A stretch of DNA of 64,000 nucleotides from Clostridiales bacterium (GTDB lineage Bacteria; Bacillota; Clostridia; Saccharofermentanales; Saccharofermentanaceae), in contig JAGAXM010000011.1 of assembly GCA_017940895.1 (NCBI GenBank), positions 1-64,000 of the forward strand. The letters are read 5' to 3'. This document shows, piece after piece, positions 15,005 through 24,809 of the stretch. How positions within the stretch are numbered: position 1 is the first letter of the stretch; every line of letters starts with the position of its first letter. The notes beneath the pieces are model-generated. The model ran no database searches. It saw only the letters and a program-made list of their open reading frames with translations, and was not told where the DNA came from. The position numbers and the translations under genes are program-made.

Positions 15005-18000
15005 TTAAAGCCCGTAGCGAGCCCTCAGATACTCAGGCATCTCGGCATCCTCGCCGACGATGGCGTATGCCCTGTCGACCAGTTCCTGAACCGTATAGTG
15101 TCTGAAATAACCGACTTCTTCCTCTCCGGCCACCGGAGACGAAGTGCAGAAGAAACGGTCCGTCGGGATGTGGTGTCCAAAGCAGTCCGTTATAGCCGCT
15201 TCCTGATACCAGGTATCCATATTGATGACATCCGTGAGTCTGTCAAACTGAATATAGAGATAACCGTTATCCCAGTCGGGCTGGAATGTTACGGGGGACA
15301 GGTGGTTGATGTAAGAGCTTATGTCCGTCATTCCGATGACTGCCCCGGTATCGGGATCGTAACGCCCGAGCGATCCGTTGGCGTACGCTGCGACCAAAAT
15401 CCTCGTACCGTCCTCTTCGTTAGTCAGAATATCGATTCCTAAGGGGTGCTTGCCTTCAGTCGAGACCGAATAGTCAACATCGCCCTGACGGTTAACGAAC
15501 ATGATATCACTGCCGTTAGCAACCACCACATGTTCACTCTCGACATCCGGAACGACACATATAATATCATTCGATCCTTCAGGAAGATCGACTCTGATCT
15601 CATTGCCGTTGGTCGTATCGATCATGTAATTCATATTGTGAGCGGCGACATAGATCAGATCCATGTCATCAATAAATACAGGGATAACCTGCATATCGGT
15701 GAAGAAATCGACATTAAGCGTAAACTCCTCTGTGTTCTCGGATTCGATATCATAGATTCCAAAAACCTTCTCATCTCCATCAAGGTGCAGATAGTACACC
15801 CGCCCGTTCTCAAGCGCCGTGTAGTCAGTCATATAAGAATAGTTGTCGCAGATCACGGTAGACTCTTCGGTACCGCGTTCCAGATCTATCTCGTGAAGGA
15901 TCATGGAACCGTAGGAATCCGCTATGTAGAGCTTACCGTCATAAACTCCCAGGATATTCAGTCCATAGTAGGATTCAGCGTCGTTGGTGATCTGCACCTC
16001 GTGCATGAGTTCATTTGTATTCGGGTCGATCAGCAGAAGCGTCGGCTCATCCATACCATAGAGCACCGCGAGAATATCGTCATCCATATAGTAATCCCTG
16101 CTGCCCGGTATCACAACATCTTCAACCGCTTCCCATTCCTCATCGCAAACGCCGGAATTGTAATAGATTATCTCGTTGCTGTAATCCCGGAATGTATATA
16201 CGCCGTGATTGACGACGGCATCGTAAAGATCCGATGCGAACTCGTAGGTTAAGCCGATCACATCGCCTCCCATAACGAGCGAAGGCAGAGCCATTCCGCC
16301 GTTTGTCGTTATGATCAGGGGGTATCCGTTGCCGTCTCTGTCCGAGATATCGATGATGCTGTCGTTGGTTACCCAGTTGTATTCGATATTACCGTCAGCG
16401 ATGTTATAGGCCGTACATGAGGCACCGTTATAGAAAGCCGCACATCCGATCGCAGGGAGCATCAGGAAACTCCTGTGGAGACTGTAGCCCGTACTCGAAT
16501 GAGGAGCACTCCATATAAGGTCTAAGTTGGAGGGATCGTAACAGTATATCTCCGTCTCGTTCTCGGTCAGGTAATATGTGTTATTGAGAACCGATGACTC
16601 ATCCCCGTTAAATACATAAGCGGCGACCAGATAGTGGTCATCATCATACCAGCCGGAGTTAGAGACATAAAGCTCAAGATCATCCGATACCTGCATCGTC
16701 CCGCTTCCAAGATCGTACATTACGACATAGGAACTCTCGAATCCGTTGTAGATGATCAGAGCGGCCTTTGTTCCGTCGGGAGACAGATCGAATCTGGAAT
16801 AATACATCATGGTTCCGTCTATCTCGCATGTTACATCGTATTCCTCTAATATCTCGCCGCTCTCAGTATCGATGATCCACAGGTACTTAGATCCGCAGCA
16901 CACCGCTATCCTGCCTTCTTCGACGACCTGTATGTCCGAATTAATGAATGTCATAATATCGTCACGCGCGGTCGAATACAAAGTCCAGAGATTCTCACCC
17001 GTATCGGAATCGTAAGCAGAGAGCTCGCCGGATGAGTAGACCAGGAACTTATCTCCATCAACAAACCTTATCTCGCCGTTAAGAGCATCGCTGTTAATGA
17101 CAGTGAACAGGTTCTCGTGACTCTCGGTATCCCACACCATGATGTCACCCAGCGTATCCATCGACGCCATTCTCGTTCCGTCTTCATTCACAGCGACCTG
17201 TACGACGTAACCGCTCGTGGTATAGTTCCAGACAGGACCGACATTGGATCCGTGCTGAGTAACATAGGCATTGGTCGCAGTCGCGAGTGCCGCCATGGCC
17301 TCACCCGTTACGGCACCTTCATCATTGAGGTCCTCCGGGAGTGCCGCGAGCGCGAGGTGAATCGCATCCAGCCTGTGGTCATCCTCAAGGAGCATATTAG
17401 ACTGTATCGCGAGGTAACGGTTCTGATCAATAAGGGACTGGCGCAGCGCCTGATCGACCTTCAGCTTGCTTCTGTACATGTACCCGCCGAAAACGATCGC
17501 CGCCGCTGCAATAACAGCACTTACGGCGATGATCTGCTTTGTCCTGTACGCTCTCTGTCTTCTTACGAGCTCATCGTATGAGCAGCCGAGCAAAGCAGCC
17601 GCAAGCCTCGGAATCTCTTCCTTCTTCGCTTTGTTGAAAGGCATTCTGTAATCGCATGACAGAGGCTCGATATTGACCTTGATCGTGCGCTCCGTGCCGT
17701 CCGCGTCTTTAACGACTCTCTCGTCCTGCTGCAGTATATTCGGGATAACCTCGGTGGGTTCACCGTCCGCGAGAACAGTCAGTATCTTATTCTTGCTGTG
17801 GTTCTTAAGGAAGAAGTTGATCTCGCGCTCGACCCAGATGGATTCGCATGTGTTGTGCGAGCAGATGACGATGAGGTAGTCCGCCTTTTCGAGGGCGTTG
17901 CTTATCGTGTCCGTGAGGTCGCTCGTGATCGGCAGCTCATCCTTGTCGCGGAAGATGCGCTCGATCCTTTTCTTGCCCGTCTTCTTGCGGATCGCACCGG

Positions 18001-18100
18001 GTATGTGGAAGTGCTCGAGAGAGCGCTGTACGTGCTCGGCGACCTTCGAATCGAGCTCAGCGTGTCTGTACGAGATAAACGCGTTGTAGAAATCTATCAT
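15005..18100 (-). CDS. TIR domain - TM - beta-propeller protein
   Basis: A 1031-aa protein. Residues 1-165 form a TIR-like domain: YNAFISYRH, the segment FRDKDELP, ADYLIVICSHNTCES and IWVEREI (the position of the catalytic Glu in NAD-cleaving TIRs). One membrane segment follows at about 208-230, then a helical linker with NRYLAIQSNMLLEDDHRLDA and LALAALPED, a motif common before WD40/PQQ propellers in signalling proteins. The rest is repeated beta strands with aspartates (VWDTES, IIDTESGE, LIDPNTNE), two propellers in length. The topology puts TIR inside and the propeller outside. It is downstream of murC and a membrane protein in one operon. Function (signalling or NADase) is unproven. Confidence 0.8.
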   Translation of the reverse strand: MIDFYNAFISYRHAELDSKVAEHVQRSLEHFHIPGAIRKKTGKKRIERIFRDKDELPITSDLTDTISNALEKADYLIVICSHNTCESIWVEREINFFLKNHSKNKILTVLADGEPTEVIPNILQQDERVVKDADGTERTIKVNIEPLSCDYRMPFNKAKKEEIPRLAAALLGCSYDELVRRQRAYRTKQIIAVSAVIAAAAIVFGGYMYRSKLKVDQALRQSLIDQNRYLAIQSNMLLEDDHRLDAIHLALAALPEDLNDEGAVTGEAMAALATATNAYVTQHGSNVGPVWNYTTSGYVVQVAVNEDGTRMASMDTLGDIMVWDTESHENLFTVINSDALNGEIRFVDGDKFLVYSSGELSAYDSDTGENLWTLYSTARDDIMTFINSDIQVVEEGRIAVCCGSKYLWIIDTESGEILEEYDVTCEIDGTMMYYSRFDLSPDGTKAALIIYNGFESSYVVMYDLGSGTMQVSDDLELYVSNSGWYDDDHYLVAAYVFNGDESSVLNNTYYLTENETEIYCYDPSNLDLIWSAPHSSTGYSLHRSFLMLPAIGCAAFYNGASCTAYNIADGNIEYNWVTNDSIIDISDRDGNGYPLIITTNGGMALPSLVMGGDVIGLTYEFASDLYDAVVNHGVYTFRDYSNEIIYYNSGVCDEEWEAVEDVVIPGSRDYYMDDDILAVLYGMDEPTLLLIDPNTNELMHEVQITNDAESYYGLNILGVYDGKLYIADSYGSMILHEIDLERGTEESTVICDNYSYMTDYTALENGRVYYLHLDGDEKVFGIYDIESENTEEFTLNVDFFTDMQVIPVFIDDMDLIYVAAHNMNYMIDTTNGNEIRVDLPEGSNDIICVVPDVESEHVVVANGSDIMFVNRQGDVDYSVSTEGKHPLGIDILTNEEDGTRILVAAYANGSLGRYDPDTGAVIGMTDISSYINHLSPVTFQPDWDNGYLYIQFDRLTDVINMDTWYQEAAITDCFGHHIPTDRFFCTSSPVAGEEEVGYFRHYTVQELVDRAYAIVGEDAEMPEYLRARYGL

Positions 18101-18118
18101 AGTCCCTTCTCCTTATAC

Positions 18119-19594
18119 TTATAGCGCTGCCGCCAGTATCAAAGCATAAACGATGCCGTGAAGCACTCCCGGCACCAAAGATCTGTCAGTATGTCTTACG
18201 ACCGGGATTACGGCAAGGTAAGGCAGACCGGTCGCTGCAAGTCCTCCGAGACCCGCATAGAATACGCCCGTGCTGCCAGGGATGAGACCGAACAGCACAG
18301 CCGCCGCGCAGGGGATGAACATCAGCGCGAAGATGAGTCTGTTGCCGAAGCAGTTCTTCGCACCCTCCCCTGCCGTCGATGATTTACGTGAAGCATAGAT
18401 AAGTCCCGTCGCGAGCACGGCGTCGACGATAAACATCAATACGATGAAGCCCGACGACATGCCGGCGTCGTTTATAAAGTGCACCTTAAGATCCGCCGCG
18501 AGCGAGATAATGAGCATCGTGAAAAGACCGATGATAACCGCGAGGAACACCGCCGGGATGAATGTCTTCTTCGAAGCGATGAACTTGCCGTCCTTGGTCG
18601 TGATCCATGTGAAGTTGATGATAAAAAGGCTCAGCATGAATACGAGGGGAAGCAGCGCCTGGATCATCGGCATCGCACCCAGCAGCATGTGGCTGAATGT
18701 CGTCGCGATGACACCTATCGCCACTGCGATCGAGATGCCTCCGATAAGCCCGAACACCCACTTCGATACGGGTGCTTTCTTGGGATCGCTGCCGGTCTGC
18801 GACAGGCCCATATTCGACAGATAAAGAAGGACCGCTACTGCAGCAAAAGCCGTCGCGAGCCATGCGAGTACGAACCACGCATTGATCCTTCCGAATGATG
18901 TCTCTCTTGTGGATTCATCGATGTAAGTAACGCTTAAGTAGCCCGCGAATTCGTTCTGGAACAGCGGAGAGAAAAACAACTTATTCGCGTCGTTTACCGT
19001 GAAGCAGCTTAACGACAGCATGCGGTTCTGGGCGTTGTTGAAGTAGACCTTCGATGCGAACAGACCGCCTCTTTTGACAGGTGTGCCGAAGAGCGTGTCG
19101 TCGCCCGATATTCTCTCGTAGATTCTTCTGGCGTCCTTCATCCCTGCGACATTATCCGCGTTGTCACGGCCTGCGAAGATCGCGACGTCGCACACGGGAT
19201 CGAGACTCGACAGTCCTGTCAGGAAGTCCTCGTTATATTCGGGACAGATCAGCACGAAGCCTATAACATGCGGATCGTTCTTGTATTCGTTGATTACGTA
19301 AGCCGCATCCTCACCGACACCGACGACTACGATGTCGCTCGCGTCAGGAAGGTCGTTGCCGTAGTTCAGAAGCTCATACTCGAAGCCCGCCGCGTGCATC
19401 GTGTTTCTGAAAGACAGTGACGGGAAATTGCCCTGATCGCCGTAGATCGCGAGCACCGGATTCTTGGTACTCTTGCCGGCTCCGGGGACGAGACAGAGAA
19501 TGATAAGTGTGATAAGCGAGACCGCCATCATGATGAGGCTGATCTCGACTATCGGAGCTCTGCGACGCGGCTGCTGCTTACCTGTTTGACTCAT
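18119..19594 (-). CDS. Polytopic membrane protein with extracytoplasmic domain, unknown
   Basis: A 491-aa protein: an N-terminal membrane anchor (residues 16-37), an extracytoplasmic alpha/beta region of about 190 residues beginning NPVLAIYGDQGNFP, reminiscent of a hydrolase fold but without a secure nucleophile motif, and then about eight membrane segments to the C-terminus. Its ATG shares one base with the murC stop, and the TIR-propeller gene begins 18 bp after its stop. This coupling suggests a shared envelope role. I do not recognise the family. Confidence 0.75.
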   Translation of the reverse strand: MSQTGKQQPRRRAPIVEISLIMMAVSLITLIILCLVPGAGKSTKNPVLAIYGDQGNFPSLSFRNTMHAAGFEYELLNYGNDLPDASDIVVVGVGEDAAYVINEYKNDPHVIGFVLICPEYNEDFLTGLSSLDPVCDVAIFAGRDNADNVAGMKDARRIYERISGDDTLFGTPVKRGGLFASKVYFNNAQNRMLSLSCFTVNDANKLFFSPLFQNEFAGYLSVTYIDESTRETSFGRINAWFVLAWLATAFAAVAVLLYLSNMGLSQTGSDPKKAPVSKWVFGLIGGISIAVAIGVIATTFSHMLLGAMPMIQALLPLVFMLSLFIINFTWITTKDGKFIASKKTFIPAVFLAVIIGLFTMLIISLAADLKVHFINDAGMSSGFIVLMFIVDAVLATGLIYASRKSSTAGEGAKNCFGNRLIFALMFIPCAAAVLFGLIPGSTGVFYAGLGGLAATGLPYLAVIPVVRHTDRSLVPGVLHGIVYALILAAAL

Positions 19595-21006
19595 TACTTA
19601 CCCTCGGGGCACAACTCGTTGCCGAGCTCTCTTATGTCTTCGGGTCCTAAGATGAGGATCATGTCGCCCTCCTGCACAAGCTCGTCGATACGCTTCTTGA
19701 GGTCTTCCTTGTCTGCGAAGAACTCAGCGTTACCTCCGCGCTTGTTGATCTCGTCTGCGATGTTCTTGCTCGATACCATGCCCTCGTGAATTACCTCACG
19801 GTCCGTGAAGATCTCAGAGAACAGGATCTTCTTGCACGGCAGCAGACTCGTTACATACTCTTCGAAAAGCGCATCTACCCTGTTAAAAGTCAGCGGCTGG
19901 AAAACAACCAGCAGATTGTTATGAGGCATGTGCATCGCAGCATCGATAGTGACTCTTGCCGCAGTCGGATGATGTGCATAATCGACTACAACTTCCGCAC
20001 CCTTATATGTGCCCTTGATAGTGAATCTTCCGTCAGCGCCTCCGAACTCATTAAGCGCCTTGATGATTGATTCGGCTGATGCGTCGTTAAGGTACGCGCA
20101 GGCAGATGCGATGAGCGCGTTGCTGATGTTGTGAGCGCCGGGAACTCGAAGCTGAACTCTTCCTATGTTCTCTCCCATAGCGATGAGGTCGAAGCCCGGA
20201 AGACCTTCGGTGTATGTTATGTTCAGAGCCTTGAAGTCAGCGTCGGAACCATCAGCCGCGCATGTGATAACGCGGGGGTTTTTAGCCGCTCTCTTGATCG
20301 CTTCTTTGATGTTGTTGTCCGTGCCGGTAACGACGAGGTTGCCGCCGTCGTCGATCTTATTAATGAACTCTGCGAATACATCGATTACATCATCCAATGT
20401 AGGATAGCAGTCGACGTGATCGTGATCGATATTCGTGATAGCCGCAGTTGTGGATCTGAACTCGAGGAACGAGCGCTTGAACTCGCACGCCTCTGATACG
20501 AGAAGATCTCTTCCTCCGCCCTGTCTTACGGTCGAGCCTCCGATGCCGTCGAACGGAGCACCGAGGTGGATCGTCGGATCGACGCCCTCCTCGATGAGCA
20601 TCATGGAGGTCATCGAAGTTGTTGTCGTCTTGCCGTGTGTTCCGGAGATATTGATAACGTTCTTGTATGAATTCGTAATGATGCCCAAGAACTCGGATCT
20701 GTCGAAGACTGTGATGTTCTTCTCGATGGCTCTTGCGAGTTCCTTGTTATGAGGCAGGATAGCCGCAGTCTTAACGATATAATCGGGCTCGAACTCGTCG
20801 ATGTTCTTTGCCTCCTGACAGTTATAGATCGTAATCCCCTGATGCGCGAGTCCTTCAGTCCTCTCAGACGGGTGATTGTCCGAGCCTCCGACCTTAAAGC
20901 CGTACCCCTTCGTCAGCAGCGCGAGGCCGCTCATGGATATTCCGCCGATACCCACAAAATATATCTTCGCGTTACTCTTAAGCTCATCAAGCTTGATGTT
21001 AGTCAT
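19594..21006 (-). CDS. murC: UDP-N-acetylmuramate-L-alanine ligase MurC
   Basis: A 470-aa Mur ligase that adds L-Ala to UDP-MurNAc in peptidoglycan synthesis. Visible are the N-terminal Rossmann motif YFVGIGGISMSGLA, the ATP loop NISGTHGKTTTT, the EACEFKRSFLEF segment, NIDHDHVDCY, and DYAHHPTAA in the C-terminal domain. The start is ATG 21006 with AGGAG 8 nt upstream; an in-frame GTG at 21015 is inside that ribosome site. It heads an operon with the polytopic membrane protein and the TIR-propeller protein. Confidence 0.96.
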   Translation of the reverse strand: MTNIKLDELKSNAKIYFVGIGGISMSGLALLTKGYGFKVGGSDNHPSERTEGLAHQGITIYNCQEAKNIDEFEPDYIVKTAAILPHNKELARAIEKNITVFDRSEFLGIITNSYKNVINISGTHGKTTTTSMTSMMLIEEGVDPTIHLGAPFDGIGGSTVRQGGGRDLLVSEACEFKRSFLEFRSTTAAITNIDHDHVDCYPTLDDVIDVFAEFINKIDDGGNLVVTGTDNNIKEAIKRAAKNPRVITCAADGSDADFKALNITYTEGLPGFDLIAMGENIGRVQLRVPGAHNISNALIASACAYLNDASAESIIKALNEFGGADGRFTIKGTYKGAEVVVDYAHHPTAARVTIDAAMHMPHNNLLVVFQPLTFNRVDALFEEYVTSLLPCKKILFSEIFTDREVIHEGMVSSKNIADEINKRGGNAEFFADKEDLKKRIDELVQEGDMILILGPEDIRELGNELCPEGK

Positions 21007-21058
21007 AATAAGCACTCCTAAGCAAATTCACTCGGAGACTATTATATATTATTTTAAA

Positions 21059-22246
21059 TTAATGCGCATCCGGGACCGGGGATTTATCCGTATAGAGGAT
21101 CTTAAGCAGTATAGGTGTCAGGATCGACGATACGACGATCAGGAAGATGACCGATGTGAAATATGCGCCGCTTAAGGCGCCGACTGACAATGCTCTTTGG
21201 GCAACGATCAGGGCAACCTCGCCTCTGGTCATCATTCCGATTCCGATCTTCAGAGTATCGCGGCCCTTGAACCCGCATAGTCTGGAGGCCAGTCCGCAGC
21301 CGATGATCTTGGACAGAAGGCCCACGAGAACAAAGCATACGGAGAACAGAAGGATCGACGTATCGACGGACTTGATATCAGTCTGAAGTCCGATGGATGC
21401 GAAGAACACAGGTCCGAAGATCATATATGAATTGATGTCCATCTTACGGGAGATGTAAGTCGAATCATCCAATGAACTTAATATAACGCCTGCGACATAA
21501 GCACCTGTGATATCCGCGACACCGAAATACCTCTGGGCGCAGTATGACATGATGAAGCAGAGCGCAAGTCCGATGATCGGGATTCGGCGGGTGTGCGGCC
21601 ACTTCTTATCGACGATCTTGAATACACGGTAGAATGCATAACCGAAGACCAGGCTGATCAGGAAGAACAGTCCGCTCATTAAGAATGTGCGGCTTATATC
21701 CTGTGACGGGTCCTTCATTCCGATAACGATGGTCAATACAAGGATGCCGATGACATCATCGATGATCGCTGCAGACACGATCGTCGTTCCGACGAATTCG
21801 CTGATCTTCCCCAATTCCTTCAATGTCTGAACCGTAATAGAAACCGACGTCGCGGTCAGTATCAGTCCGACGAACAATGCCTTATAGAATTCCTCATCCC
21901 CGTACGGAGCGAACCCGTAGAAACTCATGTACAGCAAGGTTCCCATTACAAGAGGAACGAACACTCCGGCGCATGCTATGAAGAGCGCCTTGAATCCGGT
22001 CTTACGAAGGTCTGATATTCGGGTCTCGAGACCTGCTGTGAACATGAGGAGCATGACGCCGATCTCAGCCATATAGCCAAGGAAATCAGAATAGCCGACG
22101 AGACCAAGAAGCGACGGTCCGACAATAAGTCCGGCGACTATCTCACCTACGACCTGCGGGGCCTTCAGCTTACGGGCTGCGAGACCGAAGAACTTTGCCG
22201 CGATTATGATTATCGCGAGCGACCTAAAAACTTCATACTTCTCCAC
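21059..22246 (-). CDS. Cation:proton antiporter, CPA2 family
   Basis: A 395-aa transporter of the KefB/NapA type with about 12 membrane segments. Typical features are the early APQVVGEIVAGLIVGPSLLG, the GLETRISDLR segment, the paired aspartates in SAAIIDDVIGI (ion binding) and the MTRGEVALIVA motif near the C-terminus. It lacks the RCK/KTN regulatory domain of the larger family members. It is 15 bp downstream of ybaK, so probably co-transcribed. Na+ or K+ specificity cannot be told. Confidence 0.9.
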   Translation of the reverse strand: MEKYEVFRSLAIIIIAAKFFGLAARKLKAPQVVGEIVAGLIVGPSLLGLVGYSDFLGYMAEIGVMLLMFTAGLETRISDLRKTGFKALFIACAGVFVPLVMGTLLYMSFYGFAPYGDEEFYKALFVGLILTATSVSITVQTLKELGKISEFVGTTIVSAAIIDDVIGILVLTIVIGMKDPSQDISRTFLMSGLFFLISLVFGYAFYRVFKIVDKKWPHTRRIPIIGLALCFIMSYCAQRYFGVADITGAYVAGVILSSLDDSTYISRKMDINSYMIFGPVFFASIGLQTDIKSVDTSILLFSVCFVLVGLLSKIIGCGLASRLCGFKGRDTLKIGIGMMTRGEVALIVAQRALSVGALSGAYFTSVIFLIVVSSILTPILLKILYTDKSPVPDAH

Positions 22247-22261
22247 TTATAACACCTGCCT

Positions 22262-22741
22262 TCAGAATGTGATGGGACCTACGACTGCTTCCGTGTAGCT
22301 TATGAGATCTGAAGGCTTGAGCTTCAGCTGAACGCCTCTTGCTCCGGCACTTACATGGACCACATCCACGAGCTCTATCATCTCATCGATAAATGTACGG
22401 TACTTCTTCTTCATGCCGATCGGGGAACATCCGCCTCTTATGTATCCCGTAACTTTGAGGAGGTCCTTCACGTGAATGAGTTCAACTCGCTTCACGCCTG
22501 CGAGGACTGCCGCCTTCTTGAGGTCGAGTTCATCGTCGACCGAGAGACAGAACACGAGATATTCACCTGCATCGGTAACTGCTGTCAGGGTCTTAAAGAC
22601 CTGCTCATAAGGTATGCCGAAAAACTCCGCGACATGATGTCCGTCGAGGTCATTCTCGTCGTACTCGTACTCCATCGCTTCGTAAGGGATCTTGTCCTTG
22701 TCGAGCATGCGCATCGCGTTTGTCTTCTTCATACCTGCCAT
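22262..22741 (-). CDS. ybaK: YbaK/EbsC-family aminoacyl-tRNA deacylase
   Basis: A 159-aa protein of the YbaK type, which clears Cys-tRNA(Pro). Diagnostic segments are FFGIPYEQVFKTLTA, YLVFCLSVDDELDLKKAA, GYIRGGCSPIGMKK and the C-terminal SAGARGVQLKL, including the conserved Lys and GGCSPIG loop. The start is either ATG 22741 or the MKK ATG at 22732; the ribosome site AAGG is close to the first and better spaced for the second. Co-directional with the antiporter gene. Confidence 0.92.
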   Translation of the reverse strand: MAGMKKTNAMRMLDKDKIPYEAMEYEYDENDLDGHHVAEFFGIPYEQVFKTLTAVTDAGEYLVFCLSVDDELDLKKAAVLAGVKRVELIHVKDLLKVTGYIRGGCSPIGMKKKYRTFIDEMIELVDVVHVSAGARGVQLKLKPSDLISYTEAVVGPITF

Positions 22742-22828
22742 AACCTTAACTACTATATAGCATCGCGCAGATTATTCAATTCTGAAGTGATGATATAATT
22801 AAACAAAATTAATACGAAGAGGTCCCCC

Positions 22829-23665
22829 ATGCTTAGTAAAAACTATCCGCTCCACGACATCAACAAGGTCTTCGACATGTTCGAGGAGACGATCAACCGG
22901 GGCGGCGTCGCGGACAAGACGGGCGCTGAGCTGACGCTTATTAATAAGCTTTTCGCGCATATGCCCCCGGAGGCGTCCGAGTACGGCATGATGATGCTCC
23001 ACGGCACACCCGCTTCCGAGCTTCCTAAGCAGGCGCAGGATGTTATGCCTTTGTATGTGCGTTTCTTAAACCTCGCCGAGTACCTCGAAAAGGTGGATGC
23101 GCTTCGTGAATTGCCGCAGAACCCCACGACAGAGGACATCATGGCGCGCCACAAGATGATGGATTCGCTCGAGGAGCACGAGAAGGCTTTCGGTGAGCCT
23201 TTGCTTGGTTTTAAGTTTAATGAGGAGACGAACGAGACCGAGGAAGCGGCTGAGCCGGAACAGGAAGAAGGTTCTTCCGCGCTTCACCTTATGAACAACT
23301 GCGCGCCCGTGTTCCCGTGTCTCGACCCGCTCAAGACTTCGCTGTTCTACGAGAAGAACCTGGGCTTCAAGGCGGCGCACCTCGACGACGAGAAGATGCC
23401 GCACATAAGACTTACAAGAGATAATATCGTGATTGCTCTCGTGGAGAGCCCCGTGAGGATCGCTTCGCCTTGCCTGTATGAGCTCATAATCTACGTTACC
23501 GAGCCGATGCTTCTGTATCACGAGCTCAAGGCCGCGGGCGTGAAGATCATTGAAGAGCTGCCCGAAGCGAAAGAATCCGAGAAAGCGGATTCGAACCGCC
23601 AGTTCGTTATCGAGGACTGCGACGGAAGACGCATCTGCATCTCGCAGTCAGTCGAGATCGTCTAA
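22829..23665 (+). CDS. Protein with C-terminal VOC/glyoxalase domain
   Basis: A 278-aa protein. Residues 1-135 are helical and unrecognised, then comes an acidic linker (NETEEAAEPEQEEG) and a VOC fold from about 150: APVFPCLDPLKTSLFYEKNLGF, the RLTRDNIVIALVE strand, YELIIYVTEP and FVIEDCDGRRICISQ. VOC proteins include glyoxalases, fosfomycin/bleomycin resistance proteins and dioxygenases; the metal ligands are not complete enough to choose. The ribosome site is GAAGAGG. Confidence 0.75.
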   Translation: MLSKNYPLHDINKVFDMFEETINRGGVADKTGAELTLINKLFAHMPPEASEYGMMMLHGTPASELPKQAQDVMPLYVRFLNLAEYLEKVDALRELPQNPTTEDIMARHKMMDSLEEHEKAFGEPLLGFKFNEETNETEEAAEPEQEEGSSALHLMNNCAPVFPCLDPLKTSLFYEKNLGFKAAHLDDEKMPHIRLTRDNIVIALVESPVRIASPCLYELIIYVTEPMLLYHELKAAGVKIIEELPEAKESEKADSNRQFVIEDCDGRRICISQSVEIV

Positions 23666-23719
23666 GTCTTCTTTAAAATTCCAGAAAATCGCCCTCGAAA
23701 ACGAAAAATTATGGAACGG

Positions 23720-23929
23720 TTATATGGAATTTTCCCTCTTAACTTCCGCTGTCGACTTCTCGAGAGTCGGTCTGTCCATGACCGCGAGGCGGCCGCACTT
23801 ATTGCACGTCATCTTGCACTCGGCGCCGACTCTCGTGAGCGTCCATTCGAAGCTCCCGCAGGGGTGCTTTTTCTTCATTCGGACTACGTCACCGACCTCA
23901 TATTTGTACAGAAAAAACTTACCCGGCAT
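23720..23929 (-). CDS. DUF951 family protein
   Basis: A 69-aa DUF951 member: YEVGDVVRMKKKHPCGSFEW, VGAECKMTCNKCGRLAVMDR. The HPCG and CNKCG cysteines suggest a zinc or nucleic-acid-binding fold; the role is unknown. The gene overlaps the 3' end of prmC by 11 bp, as in other Firmicutes where DUF951 sits with translation genes. Confidence 0.93.
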   Translation of the reverse strand: MPGKFFLYKYEVGDVVRMKKKHPCGSFEWTLTRVGAECKMTCNKCGRLAVMDRPTLEKSTAEVKRENSI

Positions 23930-24809
23930 GAACTTCTCCTCCTAACTTTATTCCAAATGTGACCCGGTCATTATTTCCGAAGTCTTTCAGCGATTTAACA
24001 ATGTTAAACCCTTGTGCCATAAGGGTTTGCGAGACCCCTTCCGCCTGATCGTAACCGTGCTCGACGGCGAGCATCCCGCCCTGCCTGAGACATTTATGGG
24101 ACAGTTTACAGATGGGCAGATAGAAGTCCAAGCCGTCCTCACCGCCCGCCAGAGCGAGGTGAGGTTCATGGTCTTTGACCTCTTTATCAAGAGCCTTCAT
24201 ATCGACCGAATTGATGTACGGAGGGTTCGCCGTGATGACATCAAATGAACCCAGATCCTCCGGCAAATCTTCTGAGAGCACATCCAGTTTGATCGCTTTT
24301 ACTGCCGACTTATCAGCCGCCTGACTCTCTATATTCTCGCGCGCGATGGCTAATGCCTCATCCGATATATCCGCCAAGACCGCCTGCGCGCGGATCCCTT
24401 TAGCAAGCAAAGAGTTCAGCACGGATATTCCCACGCAGCCCGTTCCCGTGCACAGATCCAGAATACGGGGGCTTGTGAGCGGTTCAGCTGACTCGGGCAC
24501 GAGGTTTACGTCGCCCGCGGCAAGATCAAGAGCTCCCAGAAAGCGCAGTGCGGTCTCCACGAGAAGCTCCGTGTCGGCGCGCGGGATCAGAACCGAAGGC
24601 GTGACCTTGTACTCCTCGCGGTAGAAAGGCTGGCGGCCGACTATGTACGCGACAGGGACACCCGCAGCGCGCTTCATCACAGCCTCGTCGAACGCTTTCC
24701 CGTCCTCGCCGAACTCCGTGAATAAAACGCCTATATCAAAACGGGCATCTTCGTGATCGATGCCCGCTTCGGTTAGTACTTCGATTGCTTTGTTGATGTT
24801 ACCAGACAT
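23919..24809 (-). CDS. prmC: Peptide chain release factor N5-glutamine methyltransferase PrmC
   Basis: A 296-aa SAM-dependent methyltransferase that methylates the GGQ glutamine of release factors. It has the N-terminal helical domain, the family segment YIVGRQPFYREEYKVTPSVL, the SAM loop DLCTGTGCVGISV and the catalytic NPPYI. Overlaps both neighbours by 11 bp (DUF1385 upstream, DUF951 downstream), so all three are translationally coupled. prfA is not in the window. Confidence 0.95.
   Translation of the reverse strand: MSGNINKAIEVLTEAGIDHEDARFDIGVLFTEFGEDGKAFDEAVMKRAAGVPVAYIVGRQPFYREEYKVTPSVLIPRADTELLVETALRFLGALDLAAGDVNLVPESAEPLTSPRILDLCTGTGCVGISVLNSLLAKGIRAQAVLADISDEALAIARENIESQAADKSAVKAIKLDVLSEDLPEDLGSFDVITANPPYINSVDMKALDKEVKDHEPHLALAGGEDGLDFYLPICKLSHKCLRQGGMLAVEHGYDQAEGVSQTLMAQGFNIVKSLKDFGNNDRVTFGIKLGGEVHAG

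Noticed and set aside
15446..16252. Plus-strand frame of 268 codons
   Set aside because: It lies wholly antisense to the propeller part of the TIR protein, with no ribosome site and no family likeness.
15005..18100. Phage-defence island call for the TIR protein
   Set aside because: The neighbours are murC and an envelope protein, and no other defence gene is present.
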